Source: Actinomadura violacea (GTDB lineage: Bacteria > Actinomycetota > Actinomycetes > Streptosporangiales > Streptosporangiaceae). From it: a DNA stretch of 64,000 nucleotides. Location of the stretch: positions 124,001-188,000 of the forward strand of contig NZ_JAGEPF010000004.1 in NCBI RefSeq assembly GCF_017573465.1, given 5' to 3'. The position numbers and the translations under genes are program-made. Under the pieces are notes generated by a model. The model had not been told where the DNA came from and made no database searches. It saw only the letters and a program-made list of their open reading frames with translations. Shown here piece by piece: positions 1-9,122 of the stretch (the stretch's first letter is position 1; each line of letters starts with the position of its first letter).

Positions 1-572
1 CCGTCGAGCGGCAGGGCGTGGCTGTCGGTGTCCTGCGTGTAGGGCTGGCCGGGGAAGCCGTTCCAGATGTTCGCGGTGTCGCAGCCCGGCGCGATCTTGC
101 CTTCGCCGTCGTTGGCGTCCGGGGTCAGCGCGGCGTACCGGATCGACTCGGAGAAGCAGGCGCGGAGCTTCGGCGGGGTGGACGAGGCGCCCTTCACCCG
201 GACCTTCAGGTGCCCGGCGACCTCCTTGCCGAAGTCGATGACCAGCAGCGGCGAGCCGGTGCGGTCGGCGGCGCCGGTGAGGCGGACCGAGCCGCCGCCG
301 TCGCGCAGCGCCGCTTCCGGCGACCCGTCGATCCGGCCCTGCCGCGGGTCGGCCTTGTAGACCTTGGCGGGACGGACGGTGCGGCTCGACGGCGACAGCA
401 CGTACGGGCGCCACTGGCCCTGGTGCGGGGTGTAGGACGCGTCCTGCCACGGGCCGCGCGGGTGCGGGGCCGCCGACGCGGGCAGGGCGAGGGATGCCGT
501 GCCCGACACCGTCAGGGCGACGGCGATCGCGGCGCGGGCGAGGGAGCGGCGTGCGGTGGTGGGGGGAACCAT
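1..572 (-). CDS. Secreted alpha-L-rhamnosidase-like protein (GH78-type N-terminal part), cut by window edge
   Basis: Only the N-terminal ~190 residues are in the window; the gene continues past base 1. It opens with a Sec-type signal peptide (twin Arg, hydrophobic core, cleavage near ALPASAA). A beta-rich segment follows with PYVLSPSSRTVRPAKV and LLVIDFGKEVAGHLKVRVKG. These match the N-terminal region of the neighbouring GH78 protein (VLAPSGRTVRPAK and YVIYDFGKEVGGQVQV), so the two look like paralogues. The start at 572 is chosen because a GGAG lies 5 nt upstream; an ATG at 575 is too close to it. The gene begins about 10 nt after the stop of the rhamnosidase upstream, so the two are probably cotranscribed. 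The catalytic barrel is not visible, so activity on rhamnosides is inferred from family resemblance and context. Confidence 0.8.
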   Translation of the reverse strand, partial: MVPPTTARRSLARAAIAVALTVSGTASLALPASAAPHPRGPWQDASYTPHQGQWRPYVLSPSSRTVRPAKVYKADPRQGRIDGSPEAALRDGGGSVRLTGAADRTGSPLLVIDFGKEVAGHLKVRVKGASSTPPKLRACFSESIRYAALTPDANDGEGKIAPGCDTANIWNGFPGQPYTQDTDSHALPLD

Positions 573-584
573 CATCACTCCAGG

Positions 585-3116
585 TCAGCGGGAGGCGGTC
601 AGGACGGACGAGCCGGTCAGGCCGGGCACCTGCACGAGCCCGTCGCGGACGGTGACGCCCGGCTTCACGGCGGTGCCGTTCCGCCAGACGACCGAGCCGT
701 TCACCCGGACCTCGGACGCGCCGGACGCGGGCACCCCGGCCGTGGCGGTCGTGCCGCCGGGCGCGGCGACCCGCAGCGTGAAGGTCTTCCCGCGCTGCTT
801 CCAGGCGGCGGTGATGTCGCCGTGCGGCGTCGGCACCTTGCCCTCCGCCCAGCTCAGGCCGTTCGCGGGATGGGGCAGGACGGTGAACGCCGAGAACCCG
901 CCGGCGGTCGGGGTGACGCCGAGGACCTGGTTGGTGAGGAACGAGGTCGGCGCTGCGGCCCAGCCGTGCGAGAGGCTGGTGTAGGAGCCGAGCTGCGGCG
1001 CGCCCGCGCTGCTGACGTTCTCCCAGAGGGTGCCGGGAGCGTCCTTGCCGAGCATCGGGTACCAGGTGCGCTGCAGCAGCGACATCGCGCCCGCCATGTC
1101 GTCCTGGGAGACGTGGGCGAGCAGCGACTGGCCGGACACGAACGGGCTGATGTACTGCGGGACGGTCCCGCCGGCCTTGTCCACGGTCAGGTCGCCGTGC
1201 GCGTTGGAGAGCCGGTCGCCGAAGAACTTCAGCACCGACTTCGCGCGGTCGCCGGTGGCGACTCCGGCGACGACCGCCATCGCGTTGCCGTCCTGCGGGT
1301 GGTTCCCGTCGGCCGGGCCGACCTTGTACGCGCCGGCGTCCGCGTCCCACAGGACGTCGTTGACGGCCTTGGCGGTGCGGGCGGCGGCGTCGCGGTAGGT
1401 CTTGGCGAGCGCCGCGTCGCCCTGCGCGTCGGCGGCCTGCGCGGCCTGGCCCAGCACGTGGACGTACAGCGACGAGACGTAGGTGCCCTTGCCCTCGTTG
1501 CCGTAGCCCCAGGTGCCGCCCGCGCCCTTCATGTCGAGCAGCCCGTCGGAGCCGACCTTGGACTGCATCCACGCGACGTTCTTCTTCATGGCGTCGTACC
1601 ACTTGTCGAAGAACGCCTTGTCGCCGGTGTACAGGTAGTGCGTCCAGTAGTTGTTGACCCACCAGGCGGCGTACTCGCCCCAGCCCATGTTGTAGCCGAG
1701 CTTGTCGGTCAGGTAGAGGCCGGGGATCTGGCCCTGCGGCGACTGGCCCTTGGCCATGAACGCGACGGCGTTGGCGGACGGGTCGCTCTGCCCGGTCGTC
1801 AGGTAGGACACCGCGTCGGAGACGGCGTTGTCGCCGCCCCAGATCATCCGGTCGCGCTTGGCGCCGTCGCTGATGACGCTGTCGCCCTCGCCGACGATCG
1901 CGTCGTTGCGGACCGGTCCCTCCTGCCCGGGATAGGGGCGGCCGGTCTTCGGGTCGATCGTCGACATCTGGACGGTGTAGGCGCCCGCGTACCAGAGCCG
2001 GTTCAGGGTGTCGTCGCTGGACAGGAACGCGCCCTCGTAGCCGTCGAGGTCGGGGTTGGCGGGGTCGGCGGTGAACTTCAGCCGCAGGTCCGACAGCCGC
2101 ACCTCGCCGGGGCCGTCCAGGAACACCATCAGGTAGCGGAACCCGCCGCGGATGACCGGGTCGGTCATCGCGGTTCGCCCGGCCTTGGTGTCGAGGTAGT
2201 GGGTCTCGGTGGCGAGGCCGACGGGGTCCTGGCTGTAGTCGGACGCGGTGGTGAGGTACTGGTCGCTCTCGCTGAACGCCAGGCCGAGCTTCGGCGTGCC
2301 CTTGCGGACGTCGGCGGTCACCTGGACCTGACCGCCGACCTCCTTGCCGAAGTCGTAGATGACGTAGGGGCGGCCGTACTCGTTGGAGGCGAGCGTGGTC
2401 GTCCCGCCGTGGAACGCTCCCACCGGGTTGCGGACGGTGCCGCCGTAGGGCGCGGTGGACGCGCGGCCGTGCTGGGCGAGCGTCCAGACGGCGTGGATGC
2501 GGGCGCCCTGACCGGGGTCGTCGGCGTTGCGGAACTCGACCTTGATGGTTCCGGACGGCCCGACGAGCCGCGCCGGGACGTCCACCGCGTAGTGGACGAG
2601 CCCGTCCTTGTCGCCGCTCCACACCCCGGCCTGCTTGGGGTCGGGCTTGCGCTCGTGGACGACCGTCCCGTTCACGAGGACGTCGTAGTGGGCGGTCGCG
2701 CTGCCGGCCTCCTCGACCCGCAGCGTCACCGGGCCGGGCCCGGCGCGCATCGTGTAGGCGAAGCCCGCGCCGGCCTCGCCGCCGGTCTGGCGGACCATGA
2801 CGCCGTCGGCCTTGCCGGCCGTGGACGTCCCGGCCTGCAGGTCGTGGCCGGCGGTCTCGGACGCGGCGGAGTCGGCGGACACGTGGTCGCCGTTGACCCC
2901 GTACGCCTCCGACGCCTTCGCGGGGCGCACCGTCCGGCCGGACGGTGCGAGGACGTAGTGGCCCGCGCGCGACAGCGCCGGCAGGCCGAGCGGGTCGCGG
3001 GCGGAGGCGGAGGCGGAGGCGGCGCCGGCGGGGACGGCGACGAGGGCGGCGGCTGCGAGGGCGAGGGTGGTGACGGCGGACACGCGTGCTCGTGCGAACT
3101 TCTCGGCCGTGGGCAT
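585..3116 (-). CDS. Secreted alpha-L-rhamnosidase, GH78-like
   Basis: 843 residues with a signal peptide (hydrophobic stretch about 15-33, cleavage near GAASASA). The middle holds beta-sandwich regions including YDFGKEVGGQ. The (alpha/alpha)6-barrel region carries GAKRDRMIWGGDNAVSDAVSYLTTG-type acidic motifs and LGYNMGWGEYAAWWVNNYW. The C-terminal domain has the SLSHGWAAAPTSFL motif usual near the end of GH78 enzymes. It should release terminal L-rhamnose from plant or microbial glycosides outside the cell, feeding the importer encoded upstream. AAGGGA lies 6 nt before the ATG. It lies 160 bp downstream of rhaEW on the same strand and is followed closely by a second paralogue. Family assignment is firm; substrate is inferred. 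Confidence 0.88.
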   Translation of the reverse strand: MPTAEKFARARVSAVTTLALAAAALVAVPAGAASASASARDPLGLPALSRAGHYVLAPSGRTVRPAKASEAYGVNGDHVSADSAASETAGHDLQAGTSTAGKADGVMVRQTGGEAGAGFAYTMRAGPGPVTLRVEEAGSATAHYDVLVNGTVVHERKPDPKQAGVWSGDKDGLVHYAVDVPARLVGPSGTIKVEFRNADDPGQGARIHAVWTLAQHGRASTAPYGGTVRNPVGAFHGGTTTLASNEYGRPYVIYDFGKEVGGQVQVTADVRKGTPKLGLAFSESDQYLTTASDYSQDPVGLATETHYLDTKAGRTAMTDPVIRGGFRYLMVFLDGPGEVRLSDLRLKFTADPANPDLDGYEGAFLSSDDTLNRLWYAGAYTVQMSTIDPKTGRPYPGQEGPVRNDAIVGEGDSVISDGAKRDRMIWGGDNAVSDAVSYLTTGQSDPSANAVAFMAKGQSPQGQIPGLYLTDKLGYNMGWGEYAAWWVNNYWTHYLYTGDKAFFDKWYDAMKKNVAWMQSKVGSDGLLDMKGAGGTWGYGNEGKGTYVSSLYVHVLGQAAQAADAQGDAALAKTYRDAAARTAKAVNDVLWDADAGAYKVGPADGNHPQDGNAMAVVAGVATGDRAKSVLKFFGDRLSNAHGDLTVDKAGGTVPQYISPFVSGQSLLAHVSQDDMAGAMSLLQRTWYPMLGKDAPGTLWENVSSAGAPQLGSYTSLSHGWAAAPTSFLTNQVLGVTPTAGGFSAFTVLPHPANGLSWAEGKVPTPHGDITAAWKQRGKTFTLRVAAPGGTTATAGVPASGASEVRVNGSVVWRNGTAVKPGVTVRDGLVQVPGLTGSSVLTASR

Positions 3117-3194
3117 CGTTATCCCTTCGGGTTCACTTGGTCGAGCGGGCCCATGGGAGGGAAGGCCGGCGGCCCGGGTGGGGACGGCGCGGCG

Positions 3195-3216
3195 GCCCGG
3201 CAGTGGAGTGCCGGGC
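3195..3216 (-). terminator. GC hairpin after rhaEW
   Basis: Perfect 8-bp stem (3195-3202 with 3209-3216) and a 6-nt loop in the 160-bp gap between rhaEW and the rhamnosidase. A second GC dyad sits at 3231-3245. There is no T tract, so it may only partly end the import/catabolism transcript and separate expression of the glycosidases. Confidence 0.35.
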
Positions 3217-3276
3217 GCCGGCGCGCGGTCCGGGCCGCCGGCCCGAACTCTGGTTCTCTCGTCGGCGGGCTCCGGG

Positions 3277-5325
3277 TCAGCGCAGGAAGGCGGCGGCGAC
3301 TCCGGCGTCCACCGGGATGTGCAGTCCGGTGGTGTGGGTCAGGTCCCCGCCGGTCAGGGCGAAGACGGCGGCCGCGACGTGCTCGGGCAGCACCTCGCGC
3401 TTCAGCAGCGTCCGCTGGGCGTAGAACTCGCCCAGCCTCTCCTCCTCCACTCCGTAGACGGCGGCGCGCTTGGCGCCCCAGCCGCCGGCGAAGATGCCGG
3501 AGCCGCGGACCACGCCGTCGGGGTTGATGCCGTTGACGCGGACGCCGTGCTCGCCGAGCTCGGCGGCCAGCAGCCGGACCTGGTGCGCCTGGTCGGCCTT
3601 GGTCGCGCCGTAGGCGATGTTGTTGGGGCCGGCGAACACGCCGTTCTTGGAGGCGATGTAGACGATGTCGCCGCCCATCCCCTGCTCGATCATCACGCGG
3701 GCGGTCTCCCGGGAGACCAGGAACGAGCCGCGCGCCATGACGTCGTGCTGGAGGTCCCAGTCGGCGACGGTGGTGTCCAGCAGCGGCTTGGAGATCGACA
3801 GGCCGGCGTTGTTGACGACCAGGTCGACGCCGCCGAACGCCAGCACCGCGCCACGGACGGCCGCGGCGATCTCGTCCTCGGAGGTGACGTCCGCGCCGAC
3901 GGCGACGGCGACGTCCGCGACCCGCGGCGCGTTCGCGCCGATCGCGGCGGCGACCTTCTCGGCGGCGCCGAGGTCGCGGTCGGCGACGACGACGCAGGCG
4001 CCCTCGGCGGCCAGCCGGCGGGCGGTGGCCGCGCCGATCCCGGAGCCGCCGCCGGTGACCAGCGCGACGCGGGTCGCGAGCGGCTTCGGCTTGGGCATCC
4101 GGCGGAGCTTGGCCTCCTCCAGCTCCCAGTACTCGATGCGGAACTTCTCCGCCTCGTCGATCGGCGCGTACGACGACAGCGCCTCCGCGCCGCGCATCAC
4201 GTTGATCGCGTTGACGTAGAACTCGCCGGCGACCCGCGCGGTCTGCTTGTTCGCGCCGAACGAGAACATCCCGACGCCCGGGACCAGCACGATCGCCGGG
4301 TCGGCGCCGCGCATCGCGGGCGAGTCCGGGACGGCGTGCCGGTCGTAGTAGGCCGCGTACTCCTCGCGGTAGGCGGCGTGCAGTTCCTTCAGGCGCGCCT
4401 TGACGTCGTCGAGCGGCGCGTCCGGCGGCAGGTCCAGCACCATCGGGCGGACCTTGGTGCGCAGGAAGTGGTCCGGGCAGGACGTGCCGAGTGCGGCGAG
4501 CCGCGGGTGCTCGGCGCGGGAGACGAAGTCGAGGACGGCCTCGGAGTCGGTGAAGTGCCCGACCTGCGGCTTGTCGGTCGACGCCAGGCCGCGGATCAGC
4601 GGGAACAGCGCGGCGGCGCGGGCGTGCCGCTCGTCCTGCGGCAGCACCGGGTGGATCACCGCGCCGAACGGGTCGGCCTTGCCGTGCTCGGCGATGTACG
4701 CCTCGGCGGTGCGGATGATGTCGAGCGAGTTGGCCTTGCACTCCTCGCTCGTCTCGCCCCAGGCGGTGATGCCGTGCCCACCGAGGATCACGCCGATGGC
4801 CTGCGGGTTCGCCTTCTTGATCGCGGCGATGTCGAGGCCGAGCTGGAAGCCGGGGCGCCGCCACGGCACCCACGCGACCCGGTCGCCGAAGATCCGCCGG
4901 GTCAGCTCCTCGCCGTCGGCGGCCGTCGCGATCGCGATGCCGGAGTCGGGGTGCAGGTGGTCGACGTGCGCCGCCTCGACGAGCCCGTGCATCGCGGTGT
5001 CGATGGACGGCGCCGCGCCGCCCTTGCCGTGCAGGCAGTAGTCGAACGCGGCGACCATCTCGTCCTCGCGCTCGACGCCCGGGTAGACGTCCACGAGGGC
5101 GCGCATCCGGTCGATGCGCAGGACGGCCAGGCCCTTCTCGGTGAGCGTGCCGAGGTCCCCGCCGGAGCCCTTCACCCACATCAGCTCGACGTCGCGGGCC
5201 GTCACGGGGTCGGTGACGCTGCCCTTCGCCGAGGCGTTGCCGCCCGCGTAGTTGGTGTTGCGCGGGTCCGAGCCGAGGGTGTTGGCCCGTTCCAGCAGCT
5301 GCTCCACCTCGGGTGGAGTGGTCAT
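3277..5325 (-). CDS. rhaEW: Bifunctional rhamnulose-1-phosphate aldolase / lactaldehyde dehydrogenase
   Basis: 682 residues in two modules. The N-terminal ~400 residues are a class II aldolase with the zinc-ligand motif HVDHLHPDSG (from about residue 120) and GGHGITAWG. The C-terminal ~250 residues are a short-chain dehydrogenase with VTGGGSGIGAA, NNAG and the catalytic YGATK. It cleaves L-rhamnulose-1-phosphate to DHAP and L-lactaldehyde, and the SDR half oxidises lactaldehyde to lactate. The length and order match the known RhaD/RhaEW fusion found in actinobacteria and Bacillus. Start at 5325 follows AAGGAGAG at good spacing. It lies 49 bp after rhaI in the same transcript. The lutABC genes across the regulator fit lactate as its product. 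Confidence 0.95.
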   Translation of the reverse strand: MTTPPEVEQLLERANTLGSDPRNTNYAGGNASAKGSVTDPVTARDVELMWVKGSGGDLGTLTEKGLAVLRIDRMRALVDVYPGVEREDEMVAAFDYCLHGKGGAAPSIDTAMHGLVEAAHVDHLHPDSGIAIATAADGEELTRRIFGDRVAWVPWRRPGFQLGLDIAAIKKANPQAIGVILGGHGITAWGETSEECKANSLDIIRTAEAYIAEHGKADPFGAVIHPVLPQDERHARAAALFPLIRGLASTDKPQVGHFTDSEAVLDFVSRAEHPRLAALGTSCPDHFLRTKVRPMVLDLPPDAPLDDVKARLKELHAAYREEYAAYYDRHAVPDSPAMRGADPAIVLVPGVGMFSFGANKQTARVAGEFYVNAINVMRGAEALSSYAPIDEAEKFRIEYWELEEAKLRRMPKPKPLATRVALVTGGGSGIGAATARRLAAEGACVVVADRDLGAAEKVAAAIGANAPRVADVAVAVGADVTSEDEIAAAVRGAVLAFGGVDLVVNNAGLSISKPLLDTTVADWDLQHDVMARGSFLVSRETARVMIEQGMGGDIVYIASKNGVFAGPNNIAYGATKADQAHQVRLLAAELGEHGVRVNGINPDGVVRGSGIFAGGWGAKRAAVYGVEEERLGEFYAQRTLLKREVLPEHVAAAVFALTGGDLTHTTGLHIPVDAGVAAAFLR

Positions 5326-5374
5326 CGGTGCTCTCTCCTTATCGGGTTCGGCGGCCTGTCGTTCGACGGCGTGG

Positions 5375-6541
5375 TCAGGCGCCCCAGCCGGCCGCCTGGC
5401 CGTCCTTGCGCTCCGCCACGACCCGCTCGAAGTAGCCGGACGCCTTGTAGGCGGCGACCGGGTCGGCGTGCAGGCCCATCTCCTCGCGCAACTCCGCCAG
5501 CAGCGGCCGCACGTCGGTGTTGTAGGCGTCCATGAACACCGCGTTGGCCTCCAGCACGTCACCGGACTCCTGCGCGGCGCGCAGCGCGTCCGCGTCCAGC
5601 AGCAGCGCCTTCGCGGTGGCCTCCTGCACGTTCATCACCGAGCGGATCTGGCCGTGGATCTTCGGCTCGATGTTGTGGCACTGGTCGAGCATGAACGCCA
5701 CGCCCGTCTCGGCGTCGTAGCCGCCGCCCCGCACCACCTCGTACATGATCCGGAACAGCTGGAACGGGTCGGCGGCGCCCACCATCAGGTCGTCGTCGGC
5801 GTAGAAGCGGGAGTTGAAGTCGAACCCGCCGAGCTTCCCCTCGCGCAGCAGGAACGCGACGATGAACTCGATGTTGGTGCCGGGCGCGTGGTGCCCGGTG
5901 TCCACGACGACCTGCGCCTTCGGGCCGAGCTTGAGGCAGTGCGCGTAGGAGGCGCCCCAGTCCGGCAGGTCGGTCATGTAGAACGCCGGCTCGAACAGCT
6001 TGTACTCCAGCAGGAACCGCTGGTCGTCGCCGAGCCGCTCGTAAACGGCGGCGAGCGCCTCCGCCATCCGGTCCTGGCGGGCGCGGACGTCGTCCTGGCC
6101 GGGGTAGTTCGTCCCGTCGGAGAACCACAGCTTCAGGTCCCTGGACCCGACCGCGTCCATGATGTCGACGCATTCGAGCAGGTGGTCCAGGGCCTTGCGG
6201 CGGATCTTCGGGTCGGGGTTGGTGACGCTGCCGAGCATGTAGTCGTCGTCCTGGAACACGTTGGTGTTCACCGCGCCGATCCGCACGCCCTTCTCCTCGG
6301 CGTGCGCGGCGAGCGCGGCGTAGTCGTCCACCTTGTCCCACGGGATGTGCACGGCGACGGTCGGCGCGGCACCGGTGAAGCGGTGCACCTGCGCGGCGTC
6401 GTCGATCTTCTCCTGCGGGGTGCGCGGCACCCCCTGCTGGGCGAAGACCTTGAACCGGGTCCCCGAGTTGCCGTACGCCCAGGAGGGAGTCTCGATCTGC
6501 TGGCGGCGCAGGGCGTCCTTCACCGCGCTGGTGTCGTTCAC
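5375..6541 (-). CDS. rhaI: L-rhamnose isomerase (RhaI type)
   Basis: 388 residues of the RhaI/xylose-isomerase-like TIM-barrel family, distinct from E. coli RhaA. It interconverts L-rhamnose and L-rhamnulose using divalent metal. Recognisable stretches include [43 protein letters not shown] and [16 protein letters not shown], which supply metal-binding Glu, Asp and His. The GTG start at 6541 has GAGG about 8 nt upstream. It lies between rhaM (56 bp upstream) and rhaEW in the leftward operon. Confidence 0.95.
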   Translation of the reverse strand: MNDTSAVKDALRRQQIETPSWAYGNSGTRFKVFAQQGVPRTPQEKIDDAAQVHRFTGAAPTVAVHIPWDKVDDYAALAAHAEEKGVRIGAVNTNVFQDDDYMLGSVTNPDPKIRRKALDHLLECVDIMDAVGSRDLKLWFSDGTNYPGQDDVRARQDRMAEALAAVYERLGDDQRFLLEYKLFEPAFYMTDLPDWGASYAHCLKLGPKAQVVVDTGHHAPGTNIEFIVAFLLREGKLGGFDFNSRFYADDDLMVGAADPFQLFRIMYEVVRGGGYDAETGVAFMLDQCHNIEPKIHGQIRSVMNVQEATAKALLLDADALRAAQESGDVLEANAVFMDAYNTDVRPLLAELREEMGLHADPVAAYKASGYFERVVAERKDGQAAGWGA

Positions 6542-6597
6542 GGGTGTTACCTCACGTTTCTGCTGTCCGGGGCCGCCGCCGAGCGGGGCGGCGGCCC

Positions 6598-6930
6598 TCA
6601 GTCGAGATGGAAGACCTCGGGGAGCGGCCGCATCCCCTCGTCGGGGCGGCCGTCGAGGTCCTCGAAGAACGGCGCCATCTCCGCCTGCCAGCGGGCGTTG
6701 ACGCCGGTGCGGGCCATCGCGTCCTGCGCGGCGGCGAAGTCGTCGGTCTCCAGGTAGCCGACGAGCAGGCCGTCCTCGCGCAGGAAGAGCGAGTAGTTGT
6801 GCCAGCCGGTCGCGCGCAGCGCGTCCTGCATCTCCGGCCAGACCGCCTGGTGGCGTTCCTTGTACTCCTCCAGGCGGTCCTGCCGGACCTTCAGCAGGAA
6901 GCAGACGCGCTTCGTGCCGTCAGCCGCCAT
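6598..6930 (-). CDS. rhaM: L-rhamnose mutarotase
   Basis: 110 residues of the RhaM/YiiL family, a small dimeric ferredoxin-like fold that speeds alpha/beta anomer exchange of L-rhamnose before isomerisation. Family marks are [41 protein letters not shown] and the C-terminal PLPEVFHLD. It begins 3 nt after the stop of the binding-protein gene with no separate Shine-Dalgarno, so its translation is probably coupled. Confidence 0.93.
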   Translation of the reverse strand: MAADGTKRVCFLLKVRQDRLEEYKERHQAVWPEMQDALRATGWHNYSLFLREDGLLVGYLETDDFAAAQDAMARTGVNARWQAEMAPFFEDLDGRPDEGMRPLPEVFHLD

Positions 6931-6933
6931 CGA

Positions 6934-8019
6934 TCAGAAGTGGTACTGGTCGATGTTCTTGGCGTCGAAGACCGTCGGCGGGCCGAGGATGACCTCGCCG
7001 TTGGCGCCGATGGTGCGCTCGCCGAGCTTGCCGGCCTTGAACGTCTCGCCCTGCTTGCCGGTGATCTGCCCGGACGACAGCGCCGCCGCGGCGTAGGAGG
7101 CGAGGTAGCCGAGGTTCTTCGGGTCCCACAGTTCGAACGACTTGACCGTGCCGTCCTTGATGAACTTGCGCATCTGGTCCGGCGTGCCGAGGCCGGTCAG
7201 CGTGACCTTGCCCTTGTACTTGGAGCCGTCGATGTAGCGGGCGGCGGCGGCGATGCCGACCGTGGTGGGCGAGATGATGCCCTTGAGGTTCGGGTACGCC
7301 TGCAGCAGGCCCTGGGTCTGCTGGAACGACTTCTGGTCGTCGTCGTCACCGTAGGCGATCTTGACGAGCTTCATGCCGGAGTACTCCGGCTTCTTCAGCT
7401 CGTCCTGCATGTACTTGATCCAGGTGTTCTGGTTGGTGGCGTTCGCGGTCGCCGACAGGATCGCGATGTCGCCCTTGCCGCCGATCTGGTCGGCCAGCAG
7501 CTTGACCTCGCTGCGGCCGATCTCCTCGGAGCTGGCCTGGTTGATGAACACGTTGCGGCACTCGGGCGCGGTGTCGGAGTCGTAGGCGACGACCTTGATC
7601 TTCTTGGCCATGGCCTGCTTCAGCGGGCCGCACACCGCGTTCTGGTCGTTGGCCGCGATGAGGATCGCGTCGTGCCGCTGCTGGATCAGCGTGTTGATGT
7701 AGGACACCTGCGAGGACGCCGACGCGTCGGACGGGCCGACCTCCTTGGCCGAGCCGCCGTACTCCTTGGCGGCCGCGATGCCGGCGTTGTCGACGATCGT
7801 CTCGTAGGGGTTGTTCACCTGCTTGGGCAGGAACGCGATCTTCAGGCCCTTCTTGAGGGGCGCGTTCGGGTCCGCCTTGCCGTCGCCCGCGGCGGCCTTG
7901 TTCCCCGAGTCGGACGAGGAGTCCTTGGTGGTGCCGCCGCACGCGGCGAGGGAGAGGGCGAGTGCGCCCGCGGACGCGACGGCCACGAGGCGGCGCGGGG
8001 CGCGCAAACGAAGGGTCAT
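6934..8019 (-). CDS. rhaS: Rhamnose ABC transporter substrate-binding lipoprotein
   Basis: 361 residues. The signal peptide ends in a lipobox (SLAACGG, Cys about 27), so the mature protein is membrane-anchored outside the cell. The rest is a periplasmic-binding-protein-like I fold of the sugar class (IAFLPKQVNNPYE, ILIAANDQNAVCGPLKQA, VVAYDSD, GLGTPDQM). It should capture L-rhamnose for RhaPQT. The ATG at 8019 is preferred, with GAAAGG upstream. The 74-bp gap to rhaQ is the largest inside the transport operon. Specificity comes from its position among rhamnose genes. Confidence 0.92.
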   Translation of the reverse strand: MTLRLRAPRRLVAVASAGALALSLAACGGTTKDSSSDSGNKAAAGDGKADPNAPLKKGLKIAFLPKQVNNPYETIVDNAGIAAAKEYGGSAKEVGPSDASASSQVSYINTLIQQRHDAILIAANDQNAVCGPLKQAMAKKIKVVAYDSDTAPECRNVFINQASSEEIGRSEVKLLADQIGGKGDIAILSATANATNQNTWIKYMQDELKKPEYSGMKLVKIAYGDDDDQKSFQQTQGLLQAYPNLKGIISPTTVGIAAAARYIDGSKYKGKVTLTGLGTPDQMRKFIKDGTVKSFELWDPKNLGYLASYAAAALSSGQITGKQGETFKAGKLGERTIGANGEVILGPPTVFDAKNIDQYHF

Positions 8020-8093
8020 CACGGAGTGCCTTTCGGGATTCCAGGTCGTGCTCTGGGGTGGGTTCTTCGGACGCGGCAGGGGGCGAAGGCGGA

Positions 8094-9122
8094 TCATGGT
8101 GCGGCGGCGGAGGGCACGGGTCGCGCGCCCCGCCGCCGGCCTTGTGCCTCGCGCACCACGGCGATCAGCCGCGGGGTGAGGACGCTGATGATGAGCAGCA
8201 GCCCGGTGACGATCGACTGGACCTCGGTGGAGACGTCGTTGAGCATCAGCAGGTTGCGCAGCAGGCCGATGAGCAGCACCGCGGCGATGACGCCGCCGAG
8301 GGTGCCCTTGCCGCCGTCGAAGTCGATGCCGCCGAGCAGCACCGCCGCGATGACGGTGAGCTCCAGGCCGAGGCCGTTGTCGGCGCGGGCGCTGCCGTAG
8401 CGGAGGGTGAAGACGATGCCGGCGAACCCGGCGACGAGCCCGGACACCACGAACAGGACCAGCTTGAGGCGCTTGACCCGGATGCCGGCGAAGTACGCGG
8501 CGTCCTCCTGGGAGCCGATCGCGAACAGCGACCGTCCGACGCCGGTGGCGTGCAGCACCACCGCGGTGATGATCGCCAGGACGGCGAACAGCGCGATCGG
8601 GTACGGGATCGGCATGCCGGGGATCGACTCGGTCGCCAGGTTCGTGTACCGGGTGGGGAACTCGGAGATGGCCTCGGTGCCGAGCACCACGTAGGCCAGG
8701 CCCCGGTACAGGGTCATGGTGCCGATCGTCACCGCGAGGGACGGCAGCCCGAGCCGGGTGACCAGCAGTCCGTTGACCAGGCCGCAGACGACGCCGACGA
8801 CCAGCACGATCGGGATGATCGTCTCGATCGCCATGCCGCCGTCCCACAGCTTGCCGGTGAGGGCGCTGCACAGCCCGAGCACGGACGCGACCGACAGGTC
8901 GACCTGCCCGCACACCACCAGCAGCGTCATCGGCAGCGCGATGAGCGCGATCTCGCTGAGGTCGCCGAGCGCGAACGACAGGTTGTCGGTGTTGGCGAAG
9001 TCGGGCGAGAACCCGGCGCCGCCGGCGAACACGATGACCAGCAGGGCGGTGACGGCGGTCTCCCACCGCAGCAGCCGGCCGAGGCTCAGGCCGCGCGGGG
9101 CGCTCTTCGTGTCAGTGGTCAC
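8094..9122 (-). CDS. rhaQ: Rhamnose ABC transporter permease
   Basis: 342 residues, about nine or ten transmembrane helices, of the RbsC/branched-chain-type sugar permease family. The cytoplasmic loop contains GLVNGLLVTRLGLPSLAVTI and IGSQEDAAYFAGI, which contact the ATPase. The GTG start at 9122 is preceded by AAAGGAAAGG and overlaps the stop of the other permease by 4 bp (GTGA), implying translational coupling and a heterodimeric channel. Which permease is P and which is Q is by gene order only. Confidence 0.92.
   Translation of the reverse strand: MTTDTKSAPRGLSLGRLLRWETAVTALLVIVFAGGAGFSPDFANTDNLSFALGDLSEIALIALPMTLLVVCGQVDLSVASVLGLCSALTGKLWDGGMAIETIIPIVLVVGVVCGLVNGLLVTRLGLPSLAVTIGTMTLYRGLAYVVLGTEAISEFPTRYTNLATESIPGMPIPYPIALFAVLAIITAVVLHATGVGRSLFAIGSQEDAAYFAGIRVKRLKLVLFVVSGLVAGFAGIVFTLRYGSARADNGLGLELTVIAAVLLGGIDFDGGKGTLGGVIAAVLLIGLLRNLLMLNDVSTEVQSIVTGLLLIISVLTPRLIAVVREAQGRRRGARPVPSAAAP

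Noticed and set aside
18..3527. Very long plus-strand open frame opposite the rhamnosidases
   Set aside because: It is antisense to genes with clear domains and signal peptides, is low-complexity Arg/Gly/Val-rich, and lacks a ribosome site. High GC makes such frames common; the same holds for the other long antisense frames in the window.
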